From Antitrichia curtipendula (Eukaryota; Streptophyta; Bryopsida; Hypnales; Leucodontaceae), in contig OX579636.1 in the NCBI GenBank assembly GCA_951230915.1, forward strand, positions 2,619,001 through 2,683,000: a stretch of 64,000 nucleotides of DNA, written 5' to 3'. Under the pieces are notes generated by a model. It saw only the letters and a list, made by a program, of their open reading frames with translations. It had not been told where the DNA came from and did no database searches. Position 1 is the first letter of the stretch; the number at the start of each line of letters is the position of its first letter. Made by a program: the position numbers and the translations under genes. Below are positions 42,602 through 52,895 of this stretch, one piece after another.

Positions 42602-43999
42602 CAGTGGGCTACAGTTCATTTACGAATTTTTTGCATTCCCAGTGAAAGAAGTTCCATTGCTGCCAACTTTGACACCCTCCCGAGGGTTGAAAAGTTGTTT
42701 TTTTGCCTTGAATTTTTTTTACAAGTTCATCTCTATGTTAATAACATATGTGAAAATTTTCATGGCTAGAAGATTTACAGAAAAAAAGATATTCAAAGTC
42801 TACCAACATGTATAGTTGCAAGAAAAATTTCACTACTACCAACTTTGCCACCCTCCCAAGGATTGAGAATTTTTTTTTTTGCCATGAATTTTTTTACATG
42901 ATATCATGTCTATGTTGATAATATGTGTACCAAATTTCAAAACCAAAAGATTTACACAAAAAGAGGAATTCGAAATCTACCAACATGTAGTTGTAAGGGA
43001 CAATTTCACTACTGCCAACTTTGTCACCCTCCCAAGGATTGAAAAAAACTTTTTTTGGCATGAAATTTATTGTCATGGAAGCATCTCCATGTTGATGATA
43101 TGTGTGCCAAATCTCAAGTTCAAAAGACTCACACAAAAAAAGATATTTGAAATCTACCAACATAGGGAGTTGGAAGAGTGATTTTTTCAGCCCTTGTTAT
43201 AGTGTCATTTTGTGGGTTGAAGTTTGACACGGATGTAAGAAATCATTCTCACAACTACACCTCTTGGTAGATTTCAAATATCCTTTTCTTGGTATAAGTT
43301 TTGGACTTGAAATTTGTCACACATATCACCAACTTAGAGATGATCTCATGACAGAAATTTCATGGTAAATAAACAATTTTTCAGCCCTTGGGAGGGTGAC
43401 AAAGTTAGCAATAGTGAAATTGTTTTTCCAACTCCCTATGTTGGTAGATTTCAAATATCTTTTTTTGTGTGAGTCTTTTGAACTTGAGATTTGGCACACA
43501 TATTATCAACATGGAGATGCTTCCATGACAATAAATTTCATGCCAAAAAAAGTTTTTTTCAATCCTTGGGAGGGTGACAAAGTTGGCAATAGTGAAATTG
43601 TCCCTTACAACTACATGTTGGTAGATTTCGAATTCCTCTTTTTGTGTAAATCTTTTGGTTTTGAAATTTGGTACACATATTATCAACATAGACATGATAT
43701 CATGTAAAAAAATTCATGGCAAAAAAAAAAATTCTCAATCCTTGGGAGGGTGGCAAAGTTGGTAGTAGTGAAATTTTTCTCGCAACTATACATGTTGGTA
43801 GACTTTGAATATCTTTTTTTCTGTAAATCTTCTAGCCATGAAAATTTTCACATATGTTATTAACATAGAGATGAACTTGTAAAAAAAATTCAAGGCAAAA
43901 AAACAAATTTTCAACCCTCGGGAGGGTGTCAAAGTTGGCAGCAATGGATCTTCTTTCACTGGGAATGCAAAAAATTCGTAAATGAACTGTAGCCCACTG
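42602..43999. mobile_element. 1.4-kb long-inverted-repeat element with TA flanks
   Basis: It begins CAGTGGGCTACAG and ends CTGTAGCCCACTG, with TA on each side (42600-42601, 44000-44001). The arms are inverted copies of each other for roughly 580 bp, leaving a central section near 43180-43390. The TA flanks and CAGT-type ends suggest Tc1/mariner-type mobilisation. The open frames on both strands mirror each other and have no protein family; they come from the repeat. Confidence 0.8.
42662..43940. repeat. ~177-bp tandem units inside the inverted-repeat element
   Basis: The core CCAACTTTGNCACCCTCCC recurs on the plus strand near 42662, 42838 and 43015. Its reverse complement recurs near 43383, 43560, 43736 and 43913. 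Spacing is 176-177 bp throughout, so each arm is a short tandem array. Confidence 0.85.
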
Positions 44000-44332
44000 T
44001 ACAGTGACTGTGGTTGGAAGAAGCGCCAGACCACCATTCTAGACTTCTAGACGGTGTTCCCAAATTTTGGAAATTGTGCGGTTTGTGTGTGGTTCGTCTC
44101 CGGTTCTAGGGAGTGTGCGGTAAATGGCACATCTACCTTACGCAAGGAAGGGGGAATCAGAAAAAGGTGTTTGAACATCAAAGCACAAGTAAGAGACTTG
44201 CAAATTTGATATCATGAGCTTTTGATCTAGCAAAACGGACTCTTCTCAAGGTAACAACGCAAAATGCATGAAACAAAGAGGGAGAATAGGGAGGACAAAT
44301 CAACATCGACTGAATGTATTTATAAATAGAGG

Positions 44333-46493
44333 CTAATAAATTTCGTCATCAGAAATTTCAGGGGTTAAGAACTTCCGTGGGTTTTCCATGGCAGCTAAAT
44401 TCTCTTTGCGGGGTTTAACTCTTTCTGACACTTCAGGCAGTTCGTTTATGGCAATGATCGCATCCTTGTCAATAACGCCATCAATAATGCCATACTCCAT
44501 AGCTTCAACGGGAGACATGTACCGGTCCCTATCAATGTCCTTCTCTACCTGGAGAATCAAGAACCACACATTCAGTATCAGGAATATATTGTGGCCTTCA
44601 TCGAAATCTCCTACCACTCGAGGCTCTCAACGTTCACTTCCTACTTAAGCCAGCAGCCTTCTATGCTAAACCTGTCACTAAGGTAGGGAACTCATTTGTG
44701 TGAGATCCCTTTCTGTGGTTGCAAAATTACCTATTTACAATGCAAGTGACTTCTAAGATTTGAGATACTTTTAGGTTCTATCAAACATGCTTCCATGAGA
44801 TACATCGTAGATGCAATACTCATGGTTCAAGGGTAGTCTAGGTTTTGATTGGGAGCTTTCCTTCAGACTTCAACAATTCAGAAGGTATTCAAACAATATA
44901 TATGTAGCGCTTCAGAATCCTATCAATAGTGCGGACAAAACTACCTCTAAAAAGGATGTTCCCTTTTAATAATGGAGACCACACCTTAAACCCAAACAAC
45001 ATAGTAAAGCAGAGTACTAAATTTAGGAAACACCAAGAGCCACACCTGTTCAATAGACCGCCCTGTAATCTCAGATAAAATACGCGTGATATTTCTCTTA
45101 TGATACATAACCTCCTTGGCTTGAATTTCGACATCAATAGCCTGTCCGCTTGCACCTCCTAACGGCTGATGCAGCATGATACGGGAATTCGGCATTGCAA
45201 GTCGCCTCCCCTTGGTACCGCCAGCGAGTACTATCGCAGCAGTGGAAGCAGCCAACCCAAAGCAAATCGTTGAGACATCGGCTCTACACAGCTGCATAGC
45301 ATCAAAAATTCCCATAGCAGCACTGCAAATATATAAAATCAGTACCACATCCAGTGCTCCAATTCAGCTTCGATTGAACCAGTAATATATACCAAATCCC
45401 TCAATTACGACAAACGGAAAACTTGCTTTGCATCACTTCAATCAAGTATGTGGAGTCAGAACCCCTTCTTATACGGCCAGGGCTCTGTATCACTAAACTC
45501 AATGTCTGTAGGCATACAGACACTACTAGAAACAGTTTATTTGAAACAACATCTGCTTGCTAATTGAACCAACAATTTACAATAAACCCTAAAACCCTCC
45601 ATTCCCACAAACGTGGGACTTCTCTTGCATCACCTTCATTCAAGTACGTGCAGTTAAAACCCCATTCTTATAAGGTCAGGGCTTCTGTAGCACTCAATTC
45701 TTTGACTTTAGGCATACTACTTGAAACAGTGTCTATTTGAAACAACATCTACTTGCTATTTTGAAACAGCAATTAACATCAAATCCTAAACCCCTCAATT
45801 CCCACAAACGTGGAAATTATCTTGCCTCACCTCCATTCAAGTACATGCAGCTAGAACCGCATAGGCCAGGGCATATGTGTCTATAGAAGGAGTAACTCTA
45901 TGCTTGCAACTCTAGAACTGCAAGCATAGAGTTACTCCTTCAAAAAGTGTCTATTTGAAACAACATCTAATTGCTAATTGTATCACCAATTTACACCAAA
46001 ACCTAAACCCCTGAATTCTCATCAAACTAGCTCCAATCCCCCATCCCCACCCCCACCCACCCATTCAGTACCTGATAGAGCCTCCCGGGCAATTGACGAA
46101 GAGCCGAATCTCCTTCTTGGGGTCCACCGCGTCCAGGAGCAGCAACTGGCTGATGATAGCATCAGCAACGAAATCGTCCATCTGGTTACCGAGGAACACG
46201 ATGCGCTGCCGCAGCATGAGCCCCATCACGTCAGCCTCTGCGGACCGCATGGCCTGCTGGGGCGCAGCTTGCGACGCCATGACGGGCATCCACAACGAAT
46301 TCGACGACGCCGGCTGCCTACCATGATGATGGATCGAAGTGGCGCCATTCGAGACGGAAGCGCGAGGACAGAGTTTTGGGAGGCGAGCAGAGGAGGCAGT
46401 ATTGCGTCGGGCGAAGGGAGGGAAGCAGGGCGAGAGCAACCCTGGGAGAGCGAGCTTGGAGGACGAGGAAGTGACCGCCATGGACACCGCCAT
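44333..46493 (-). CDS. CLPP3: ATP-dependent Clp protease proteolytic subunit, nuclear-encoded plastid type (ClpP3-like)
   Basis: A serine protease subunit of the plastid Clp core that degrades unfolded or tagged stromal proteins with Clp chaperones. Exons are 46493-46072, 45322-45046 and 44548-44333, in phase, 304 residues in total (Arabidopsis ClpP3 is of similar size). The first ~85 residues are Ser/Ala/Arg-rich and acid-poor, as expected of a transit peptide. The protease domain has RIVFLGNQMDDFVAD, LFVNCPGGS, GLAASTA with the catalytic Ser, and MLHQPLGGASGQ with the catalytic His, so it is ClpP rather than inactive ClpR. The tail DRDRYMSPVEA through FLTPEISDDEIY extends past ordinary ClpP and matches ClpP3. 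Intact. Intron 1 carries tandem repeats and a hairpin. Confidence 0.95.
45390..46020. repeat. ~200-bp imperfect tandem triplication in ClpP3 intron 1
   Basis: Blocks such as CCCACAAACGTGG, CATTCAAGTAC and GAAACAACATCTACTTGCTA recur in the same order about three times across the intron, with decreasing similarity. No coding role. Confidence 0.7.
45886..45941. repeat. Perfect 23-bp inverted repeat (hairpin) in ClpP3 intron 1
   Basis: The arms 45886-45908 and 45919-45941 are exact reverse complements separated by 10 bases. They sit inside the third copy of the intron repeat and are absent from the other copies, so they were added later. It could be a foldback insertion. Confidence 0.85.
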
Positions 46494-48028
46494 GGCTGCA
46501 AATATGGAATGCAGGATGGAATTGGGAGTGGAATTGGGAGCAAGTCACAAGAGTTGCAGCGCGGGGAGCGATTACACACACTCTGTTCTAGGGTTTTGCG
46601 TATTGAGCAATGCCATTGCTCGACGTAAACCAACTGCCAAGAAATGGATGAGCTAGAAGATTGTGGATGAAAAAGTCATCATGCCCGGTTCTGTGATTTG
46701 TACCCGGGTTTTTTTTTGCTGATTTTGAACCTCCATAACTCATAAATGACACTGCGGCCATTTGGGGGGCAATGAATCCTTATGTGTAGGACGGAAGTGC
46801 AACTATTCATCTTCGAAATTTTGCATGAAAAAGGGAGGTCTTATAAAGTAGTTTGACTTCCTATGAGTGTTTTTAAATTTTTGTAAACCAACTACTCACA
46901 CAATGCCAAAAGGGATGATTTCTATAGTCACCAATTCGTCTTGTAAAGGTTAATGTAAATCCTTTTTCTCAAGGTATGGACACCTATAATCACTACTTTT
47001 TTTGTATGTAAATAATTTCAAAAGATGTAGGACAAAACTTTTATTCCTTACTTGGACCTTCCTTAGAGAGTTAATTCTCCACCAAACTTAAAACTAACTA
47101 CATATTCAAAAAGTTGAAAAAGGAGGAAGAAATATATTAAAATTTGAAGTGTAGGCAATTGGCCTACCATCCTTTTACTCGCCCACCTTGCCAAGCACAA
47201 TTTTGTATTTGTAATTCCCAAAGAATGTACTAATGACATTGTTTTGGATCTAAACAACTCGTTAGATGCTAAAAGTGCTTCAAATCAAGTACGCATCTTA
47301 TAAATTGAGAATGGATTAGTATTAGACTAGTAGTAGATTGGTAACTAGTGATTTTACTATCACTTCTCTTTGTTTGATACACCTCAAAATTTAATACCTT
47401 TTGTCTCTTCTTCATAATTCTTAGAAAATGTAGTTAATTGAGAAATTTGATAAAGTATTGACTATGTGGGGAAGCATTTCAATGGAGAATGGATCATTTT
47501 GTCCTTGATCTTTGGACTATTATTAGTTTGTTGAATTTTTCTTTATGGTTTGGCAAATGATAGAAGATTTCAATGCACCAAAGAATGCATCATTTGGATA
47601 TTGGTTGCAAATGTTATGAAGAGTCAAAGTTTTTTTAATAAGTGTTCTAAAATTGCTTCTTTAAGAGTAGATTCATATTGACTTAAGAAATGTAGATGGT
47701 ATGAGCATTTAATTGATTGATACTCCTAAGCACATGATGCTTTTTTATTTTCTTAAGTTAGAGCACTTAAGCACTATAATGCACAACAATTTTTAATTGC
47801 AATGCATGGATATTATTTTAAGGAATAAAAATTGCAAAATGTCACATGGGGAACACAATTTAAATACTTCTTAAGTTGGATTCAATCTAGGTTCCGTACC
47901 TTGAAAAACAATCTAAGGTGCAACAAAAAAAATTCTTTACAATGTCAAAAATGTCATTAGTATTCTACCCTATGCCAAGAACATCAAAACTTTGTCCATC
48001 CAAAATCTTGGTTGAAAGAAACAAAATA
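46494..48028. other. ClpP3 5' flank and AT-rich intergenic DNA
   Basis: The first ~150 bp are probably the ClpP3 leader and promoter. The remainder is AT-rich without recognised genes or repeats. Confidence 0.4.
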
Positions 48029-48572
48029 TGTAACGTGGTTATGGCCCGGTGTCATGCCCCGCACTTCATCTAGTGTGGCTAATGCCTAATCTACACATGC
48101 AAGTCACAGAGATAAACACTTAACTTTGTGACATGAACAAGCCCACAAGTTCACCTCATTCGTACTAAGGTTGGTACCACTCATGGAGGCTCACTATGTC
48201 TCATTTTCGGATCCTATTACTTCAAGTTCCAAGTAGGTCTACACCACGGCACCATGCTTACCATGTAGTGCCACCTTTTACACCACGAATGGCACAGACC
48301 TCCCTTCCACAAGTGTTGGTCCACTGGGATCACCCCCCACCTCCTTCTAAGGCATGGTGCATTTATCATAAGGTAGTATGCTCTTAAAGCGCCCATTTAA
48401 CCCCAAAACGACCCTGAGGACACTTTCTGTCCTCTGACAATTTTCAAAACTGAATAACGGCAAATAAAAGGCAAATTAGGAAAAATCGTTAACAACATAT
48501 TTATAAGGCTTCGAGTGCTGAATTAGAGTATGCTGTTAGATTCGACAGTTGACGTGGCTGTGAATTTTTACA

Positions 48573-48944
48573 GGGTTGTCTATCCGGACGTGACGTGGAG
48601 TTTTCACGTCCGGATGTCCGTCGGCGTCAGTCCGGACGCATCCTGACGCGTCAGAATTGCGTCAGGATCAAAATTTTTTTTTTTTTTTTTTTTTTTTTCA
48701 AGGACGGCCTGTCCGTCGACCTGGACGGACCGTCTGTCCACAGGGACGGACCAGCCGTCCACAAAAAAAAAAAAAGATTTTTTTTTTTTTTTTTTCCGAG
48801 GACGGCCTGTCCGTCGACCTGGACGGACAGACTGTCCAAAAAAAAAAAAAAAAAAAAATTCTGGATCCTGACGGACGCCGGGGTTGAATCCTGACGTCCA
48901 TCCGGACATCCTGACGGACTGACAGGACGTGACGGGGACAACCC
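48573..48944. mobile_element. 372-bp MITE with 12-bp target duplication, nested in piggyBac element 2
   Basis: The ends GGGTTGTC and GACAACCC are flanked on both sides by TGAATTTTTACA (48561-48572 and 48945-48956). The interior has two copies of a GGACGGCCTGTCCGTCGACC block (near 48702 and 48800) between long T and A runs, and many GTCCG/CGGAC motifs. The target length suggests a Mutator-like or unclassified DNA element. The poly-Phe/poly-Lys ORFs here are artefacts of the homopolymers. Confidence 0.8.
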
Positions 48945-49202
48945 TGAATTTTTACACCACCTAGAACGAGGACACCTTCCATTTCGGCTAGAAAGGTGCG
49001 CTGCCAGCGCGGATGAGTAGCCGTGCTGACGAGGCTCCCACCCGGAGAAAAGTCGTTGCAAGACGGGAGTCCGTCCTCTGCGACATACCCGTTCCCGCCA
49101 TCAAAACCTTCCTTGCTGAGTACTCTCGTCTTCGCACATTGGAGGGTGAATTTATAATTCTTATTTTGCCTACAGAGTCAAGGACGGGGCTTAGGGTTTA
49201 GT

Positions 49203-49688
49203 GTGGTTGGTTGCTTCAAGTCGCTATGTCAAGCTTTGGATTCGGAAAAGGTACCACTCCATTGCGGAGAGTGGAATTTTGGTGGGAGAGACGGTTTTTG
49301 CAGGGCGATGGCGACAATCGACAGGATGCGCCAGCAATGTCACAATCCGGTGCCAGATTGTCGTTGCTTGCGGGGAATTGAAGTATGTAGTGGGGGTTTT
49401 CTTCGCTTTGTTTTCATTTTCTTTGGCGACCCACTACTTGTAATGCAAGCAGCTTCAACGTCGCCTGTACCTTTGCTTTGTGGCCAATTTCCAAGCAGAA
49501 TGGCGGATTTATTGAGCGACGGAACTTGCCAATTTCCTCACTCTCGAAGGGATCAGGCACAAGTGATTCATGCTTGGCTTGTAGAGATTGCTGCAACAGA
49601 GAGTCAAAGGAGACGAATCTTGAATTGCTTGGATAATCGGCACTTATTGGCGCTCCCTCGAAGCTCCAAGATTGCACATTTGCCGTAG
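49203..49688 (+). CDS. Short upstream ORF of piggyBac element 2, unknown function
   Basis: An open frame of about 160 codons. The first ATG in it is near 49308 (MATIDRMRQQ). Its last third (AWLVEIAATESQRRR, NCLDNRHLLALP) resembles the frame at 34299-34748 in element 1, which lies in the same relative place. It may be an accessory protein or a leading exon of the transposase. Confidence 0.4.
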   Translation: MVGCFKSLCQALDSEKVPLHCGEWNFGGRDGFCRAMATIDRMRQQCHNPVPDCRCLRGIEVCSGGFLRFVFIFFGDPLLVMQAASTSPVPLLCGQFPSRMADLLSDGTCQFPHSRRDQAQVIHAWLVEIAATESQRRRILNCLDNRHLLALPRSSKIAHLP

Positions 49689-49809
49689 GTGTTGAAAGCA
49701 ACGCATTGGCGGATATTATTTTATAGCAACGTCGCTTATATTTTAGGCTAGCAAAAGAGGCGTGATTTTCTAAACATTTTGTTCCACGTTGTGAGAGAAA
49801 TCTAGCCTA

Positions 49810-50874
49810 ATGAGCAATCAAGCGTCGGTGAAGGAGGTTGCGCGCTTGGCAGCGCAAAGCCGCTTGTTGGTGCGCTCTCCTGCATGCAGGCGACGGGTCA
49901 AGCGACGGGAGCGAGAGCAATTGAAGACCCCGCCAATGCAGGGCGTGGCGCGGCCAGAAGAGGGGCAGATTCTAGGATCCCCTACGAATCCCTCCCCGCC
50001 AAATCGGAGAAGGGTGGAGTTGTTCCCCGTCCCACTGCCGCAAAGACCAAAGGAGGGCGTGCACAATCTAATTCCCGAGACAGCACAACCCGATGCTCTC
50101 GCCAACAGCGGCGTAGGCGTGAATTCTGTCGTAAACAATCTGAAGATCGCAATTGCGAAAGGGAAGGGGAGGTCCAAGGCCCGTCCAAAAAATCCCAGGG
50201 TGGTGGCTACGACAGCAGTGGAGGGAGTGGAGGGGGGAGACATAATTCCCCAGTCCTTTAGGAATCAAAAAAGTGTGAATGAGGGAGGGCGGCCAAGGCG
50301 CGGTAGGGGAAGGGGCAAAATTATAGAGGCTACTGGTAGGATGGAGAATTTAGAAGGTGCTCTTGGTCGTAAGGAGGGGAAAGGAGCCGGTTTGCACAAA
50401 AGCAGAAGCGTGAATGCTGGCCATTATGCCTTCTGTAACGTTCAGACACCAGCAGGTTGGTTTCCGCTGGCAATAGAGGTAGACATAGAACATTCTCCTC
50501 GCCGTTTCAGAGCCAGGGTGTCCAGAAATTTACTTTTTAGAATGCAAGACGAACGCCATGGATTGGAGAGATTAGTTTTGGGCGATTCACTTCATAGACA
50601 GTATGGTGGTGACAATGTTGAATTCACAGATGCACAGACACATTCCTTGATTGCAAGGAGACCCCGGGCTCCGGGTGTGACAGCGCAGAACGACTTCGTA
50701 AAATTAGGGAAGGGAAGCGTGCAGTCTCAATTGACGGGCAAAATTGCAATTCAGCACAGTAGAGAGATAGTCTGGACTGGTATAACGCATGTGGAGATGG
50801 GGGAAGCTGTATTCACATCACAAGTGACGAAGCCCTTGATGCATCAGCAATTGCAAGACACTCTAGTATTGTGA
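49810..50874 (+). CDS. N-terminal Arg/Gly-rich ORF of piggyBac element 2
   Basis: A 354-codon frame from ATG 49810. It is basic throughout, with GRPRRGRGRGK near residue 165 echoing the RGRGRG repeats of element 1. A further ~150 residues have no recognised domain (HYAFCNVQTPAGWFPL). It stops at 50874 where the transposase frame is already open, so a spliced junction shortly before (several AG acceptors near 50760-50770) probably joins the two. Likely the N-terminal part of the transposase. Confidence 0.55.
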   Translation: MSNQASVKEVARLAAQSRLLVRSPACRRRVKRREREQLKTPPMQGVARPEEGQILGSPTNPSPPNRRRVELFPVPLPQRPKEGVHNLIPETAQPDALANSGVGVNSVVNNLKIAIAKGKGRSKARPKNPRVVATTAVEGVEGGDIIPQSFRNQKSVNEGGRPRRGRGRGKIIEATGRMENLEGALGRKEGKGAGLHKSRSVNAGHYAFCNVQTPAGWFPLAIEVDIEHSPRRFRARVSRNLLFRMQDERHGLERLVLGDSLHRQYGGDNVEFTDAQTHSLIARRPRAPGVTAQNDFVKLGKGSVQSQLTGKIAIQHSREIVWTGITHVEMGEAVFTSQVTKPLMHQQLQDTLVL

Positions 50875-52895
50875 TGCGTGTGTGGGTACCGCGTTCTGTT
50901 CTAAGGTTGAGTCCGGGGGTTGGGTCGGCAAACATGTTCCTTGGTGAAGTCACGAGAGAATTTCAGCATGTGATTACGGGTCGGGCTATGTACAAGGTTG
51001 ATTTCGCGGGAGTACTTGGGATTCATGCCGTGGAGAAGGGGAGCTGCCAACCAACATGTGAAGAGGCCTCACCTGAAGCGGTTTCGGCTTTACTCCATAA
51101 CTCCCCCGAAGTGGAAGTCCAGACACAAGACAGCACATTTACACTACACCTGCCTGAATATCTAAAACATGGAGGTGATTCAAGCGACGAAGCAGCAGAT
51201 TGGGAGGCTGACTTCGTCGACTGGCAGGGTAATAGCGACTCAGGTAATTCCGACTGGATTTTGTCTGATGACGGAAGTGAGCCGGAAGTAGTAGAGGACA
51301 GTGTCCTGGATGCCCCTGATTTTAATTTTGACACATTAGGATTCGAGCATAGGTACGCTCCACCCCATTGGGAGGAACTTAGTACCACGTTGAAACCAAA
51401 TCGATTTCCTTTTACGGGGCCAACGCCTGGGCCTGTCCGTCGTGTTAGCCGGCGTCCCTTTGTTGTGCACGAGTTTTGGGAACCCTATTGGCCAATACAA
51501 ACCTTGAGCCAGATTTGCAAACAAACCAATCGTTATGCAAGACAAAAGCGGTATAGTAACCCTGCAAAATTGAATGGGGGCGTCAGTTGGGTTGATTTGT
51601 CTGCAGAGGAGCTTAGATGTTGGCTAAGTGTTTGCATCTACATGGGACTTAAAAAACTGCCCAATAATCGTTTGTATTGGGCCCATAGGAAGTTCTTTGG
51701 CTGTCCTTTGATAAAGGCAGCCATGCGTAGAGCTAGGTTTGAGAGCATATGCTGTAACATACACCTAGTAGACAATGCCGCATTAGTTATAGACAAAGCT
51801 CACGACAGTTACGATAAATTAGGGAAGGTTCGGTGGTTGCTTGAGTCGTTTGTGAAAACATGCAAGGAGTTGTATAATTGTGAGTGTCATGTGTGTGTGG
51901 ATGAAATCATGATCCCACACCGCGGTAGAAGGTGTGAAATTAAGCAATATATGCCCGCCAAACCTGTCAAGTATGGGATCAAGGTGTGGTGCTGTGCCAA
52001 CAGCAAGTCACGGTACGTGTATGACCTTCAAGTCTACACTGGCCGAAAGGGTTTGAACATCGAGAAGGACCTCGGATTGCGAGTAGTGAAAGCATTGGTG
52101 TCTGATCTGAAAGGACTTGGTCACGTAGTTGTGACGGATAGGTTTTTTACATCCCCTCGTCTCTTTGACGAGCTCTTGAAGGATGGGTTTCTTGCTACCG
52201 GTACAGTCATGCCCAACCGAGTTGGGATGCCCCCAAACTTGGCAGCATATTCCCGTGTAGCAGGTGAACGGGGCGGTGTTATCGTGCAGATGCACCGGTC
52301 ACGAGGCATGTCAGCAATTGTTTGGTTTGATCGCATCCCTGTATACTTGTTGAGTACATCTGTGGATCCAATTGCCGAGGGAACGTTGTGTTTCCGTTGG
52401 ACTAGGCATCAAGGGAGAAAGGAGTACCACACTTCTCCTATTTTAGTAGAGTATTAGGAAATGATGAGAAGCATAGATTTGGTTGATCAGTGCCGCATGG
52501 AGTATAGTGCACAGCTCCGATCCCACAAATGGTGGCATTGGGTGCTATTGTTTGTCCTTGACACAAGTCTTGGCAATGCGTACATCTTATATAAGCATCA
52601 TGCAATTGGCACTGGCCAGAAGCGGGTGCAGTCTAGAGTTGAATTTAACTACAGCCTTGCGAATTGGCTTTGTGACCCGGCAGTGCGGCTTGGGCGCACT
52701 GCTGCTTCCTTCAACAGGCTTGATTACGGACTGCACTATTCGGCAAAACACAAGTCGCTCCGTGCTAAGTGCATCATTTGCAGGCGGAAGCAAATACGTT
52801 ATTGCCCGGGGTGTGCAGGAGTCTACATGTGCGAAGGGTCATGCTATATCAAGGTTCATACCATTCCAAAGTACGCGGCCAAAGTTCTAAAGTGA
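50871..52895 (+). pseudogene. piggyBac transposase, element 2 (DDE_Tnp_1_7), with one in-frame TAG
   Basis: The frame is open before 50871 and reads through an acidic region (DSSDEAADWEAD) into the piggyBac core. Catalytic Asp codons are at 51900 (CVDEIMIPHRG), 52137 (VVTDRFFT) and 52476 (RSIDLVDQ). A TAG at 52455-52457 splits the core in VEY-stop-EMMRSID. The same position in element 1 is CAG (VEYQNHMRGVD), so a single C-to-T change explains it. The C-terminus has the Cys-rich finger (CIIC...CPGC...CEGSC) and ends at TGA 52895. Otherwise intact: no frameshift. Confidence 0.92.

Noticed and set aside
42555..44037. ORFs of 80-100 codons on both strands around the inverted repeat
   Set aside because: Mirror-image copies of the same repeat, with no protein family and homopolymer-driven residues.
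44340..44375. AGGGGTTAA resembling the right end of a TTAA element
   Set aside because: It lies in ClpP3 exon 3 and encodes the conserved FLTPEI tail; no partner end exists nearby.
48595..49061. Overlapping ORFs with poly-Phe and poly-Lys runs
   Set aside because: They arise from T and A homopolymers inside the 372-bp MITE on both strands.
51023..51388. Minus-strand Ser-rich ORF in piggyBac element 2
   Set aside because: Antisense shadow of the transposase's acidic region.
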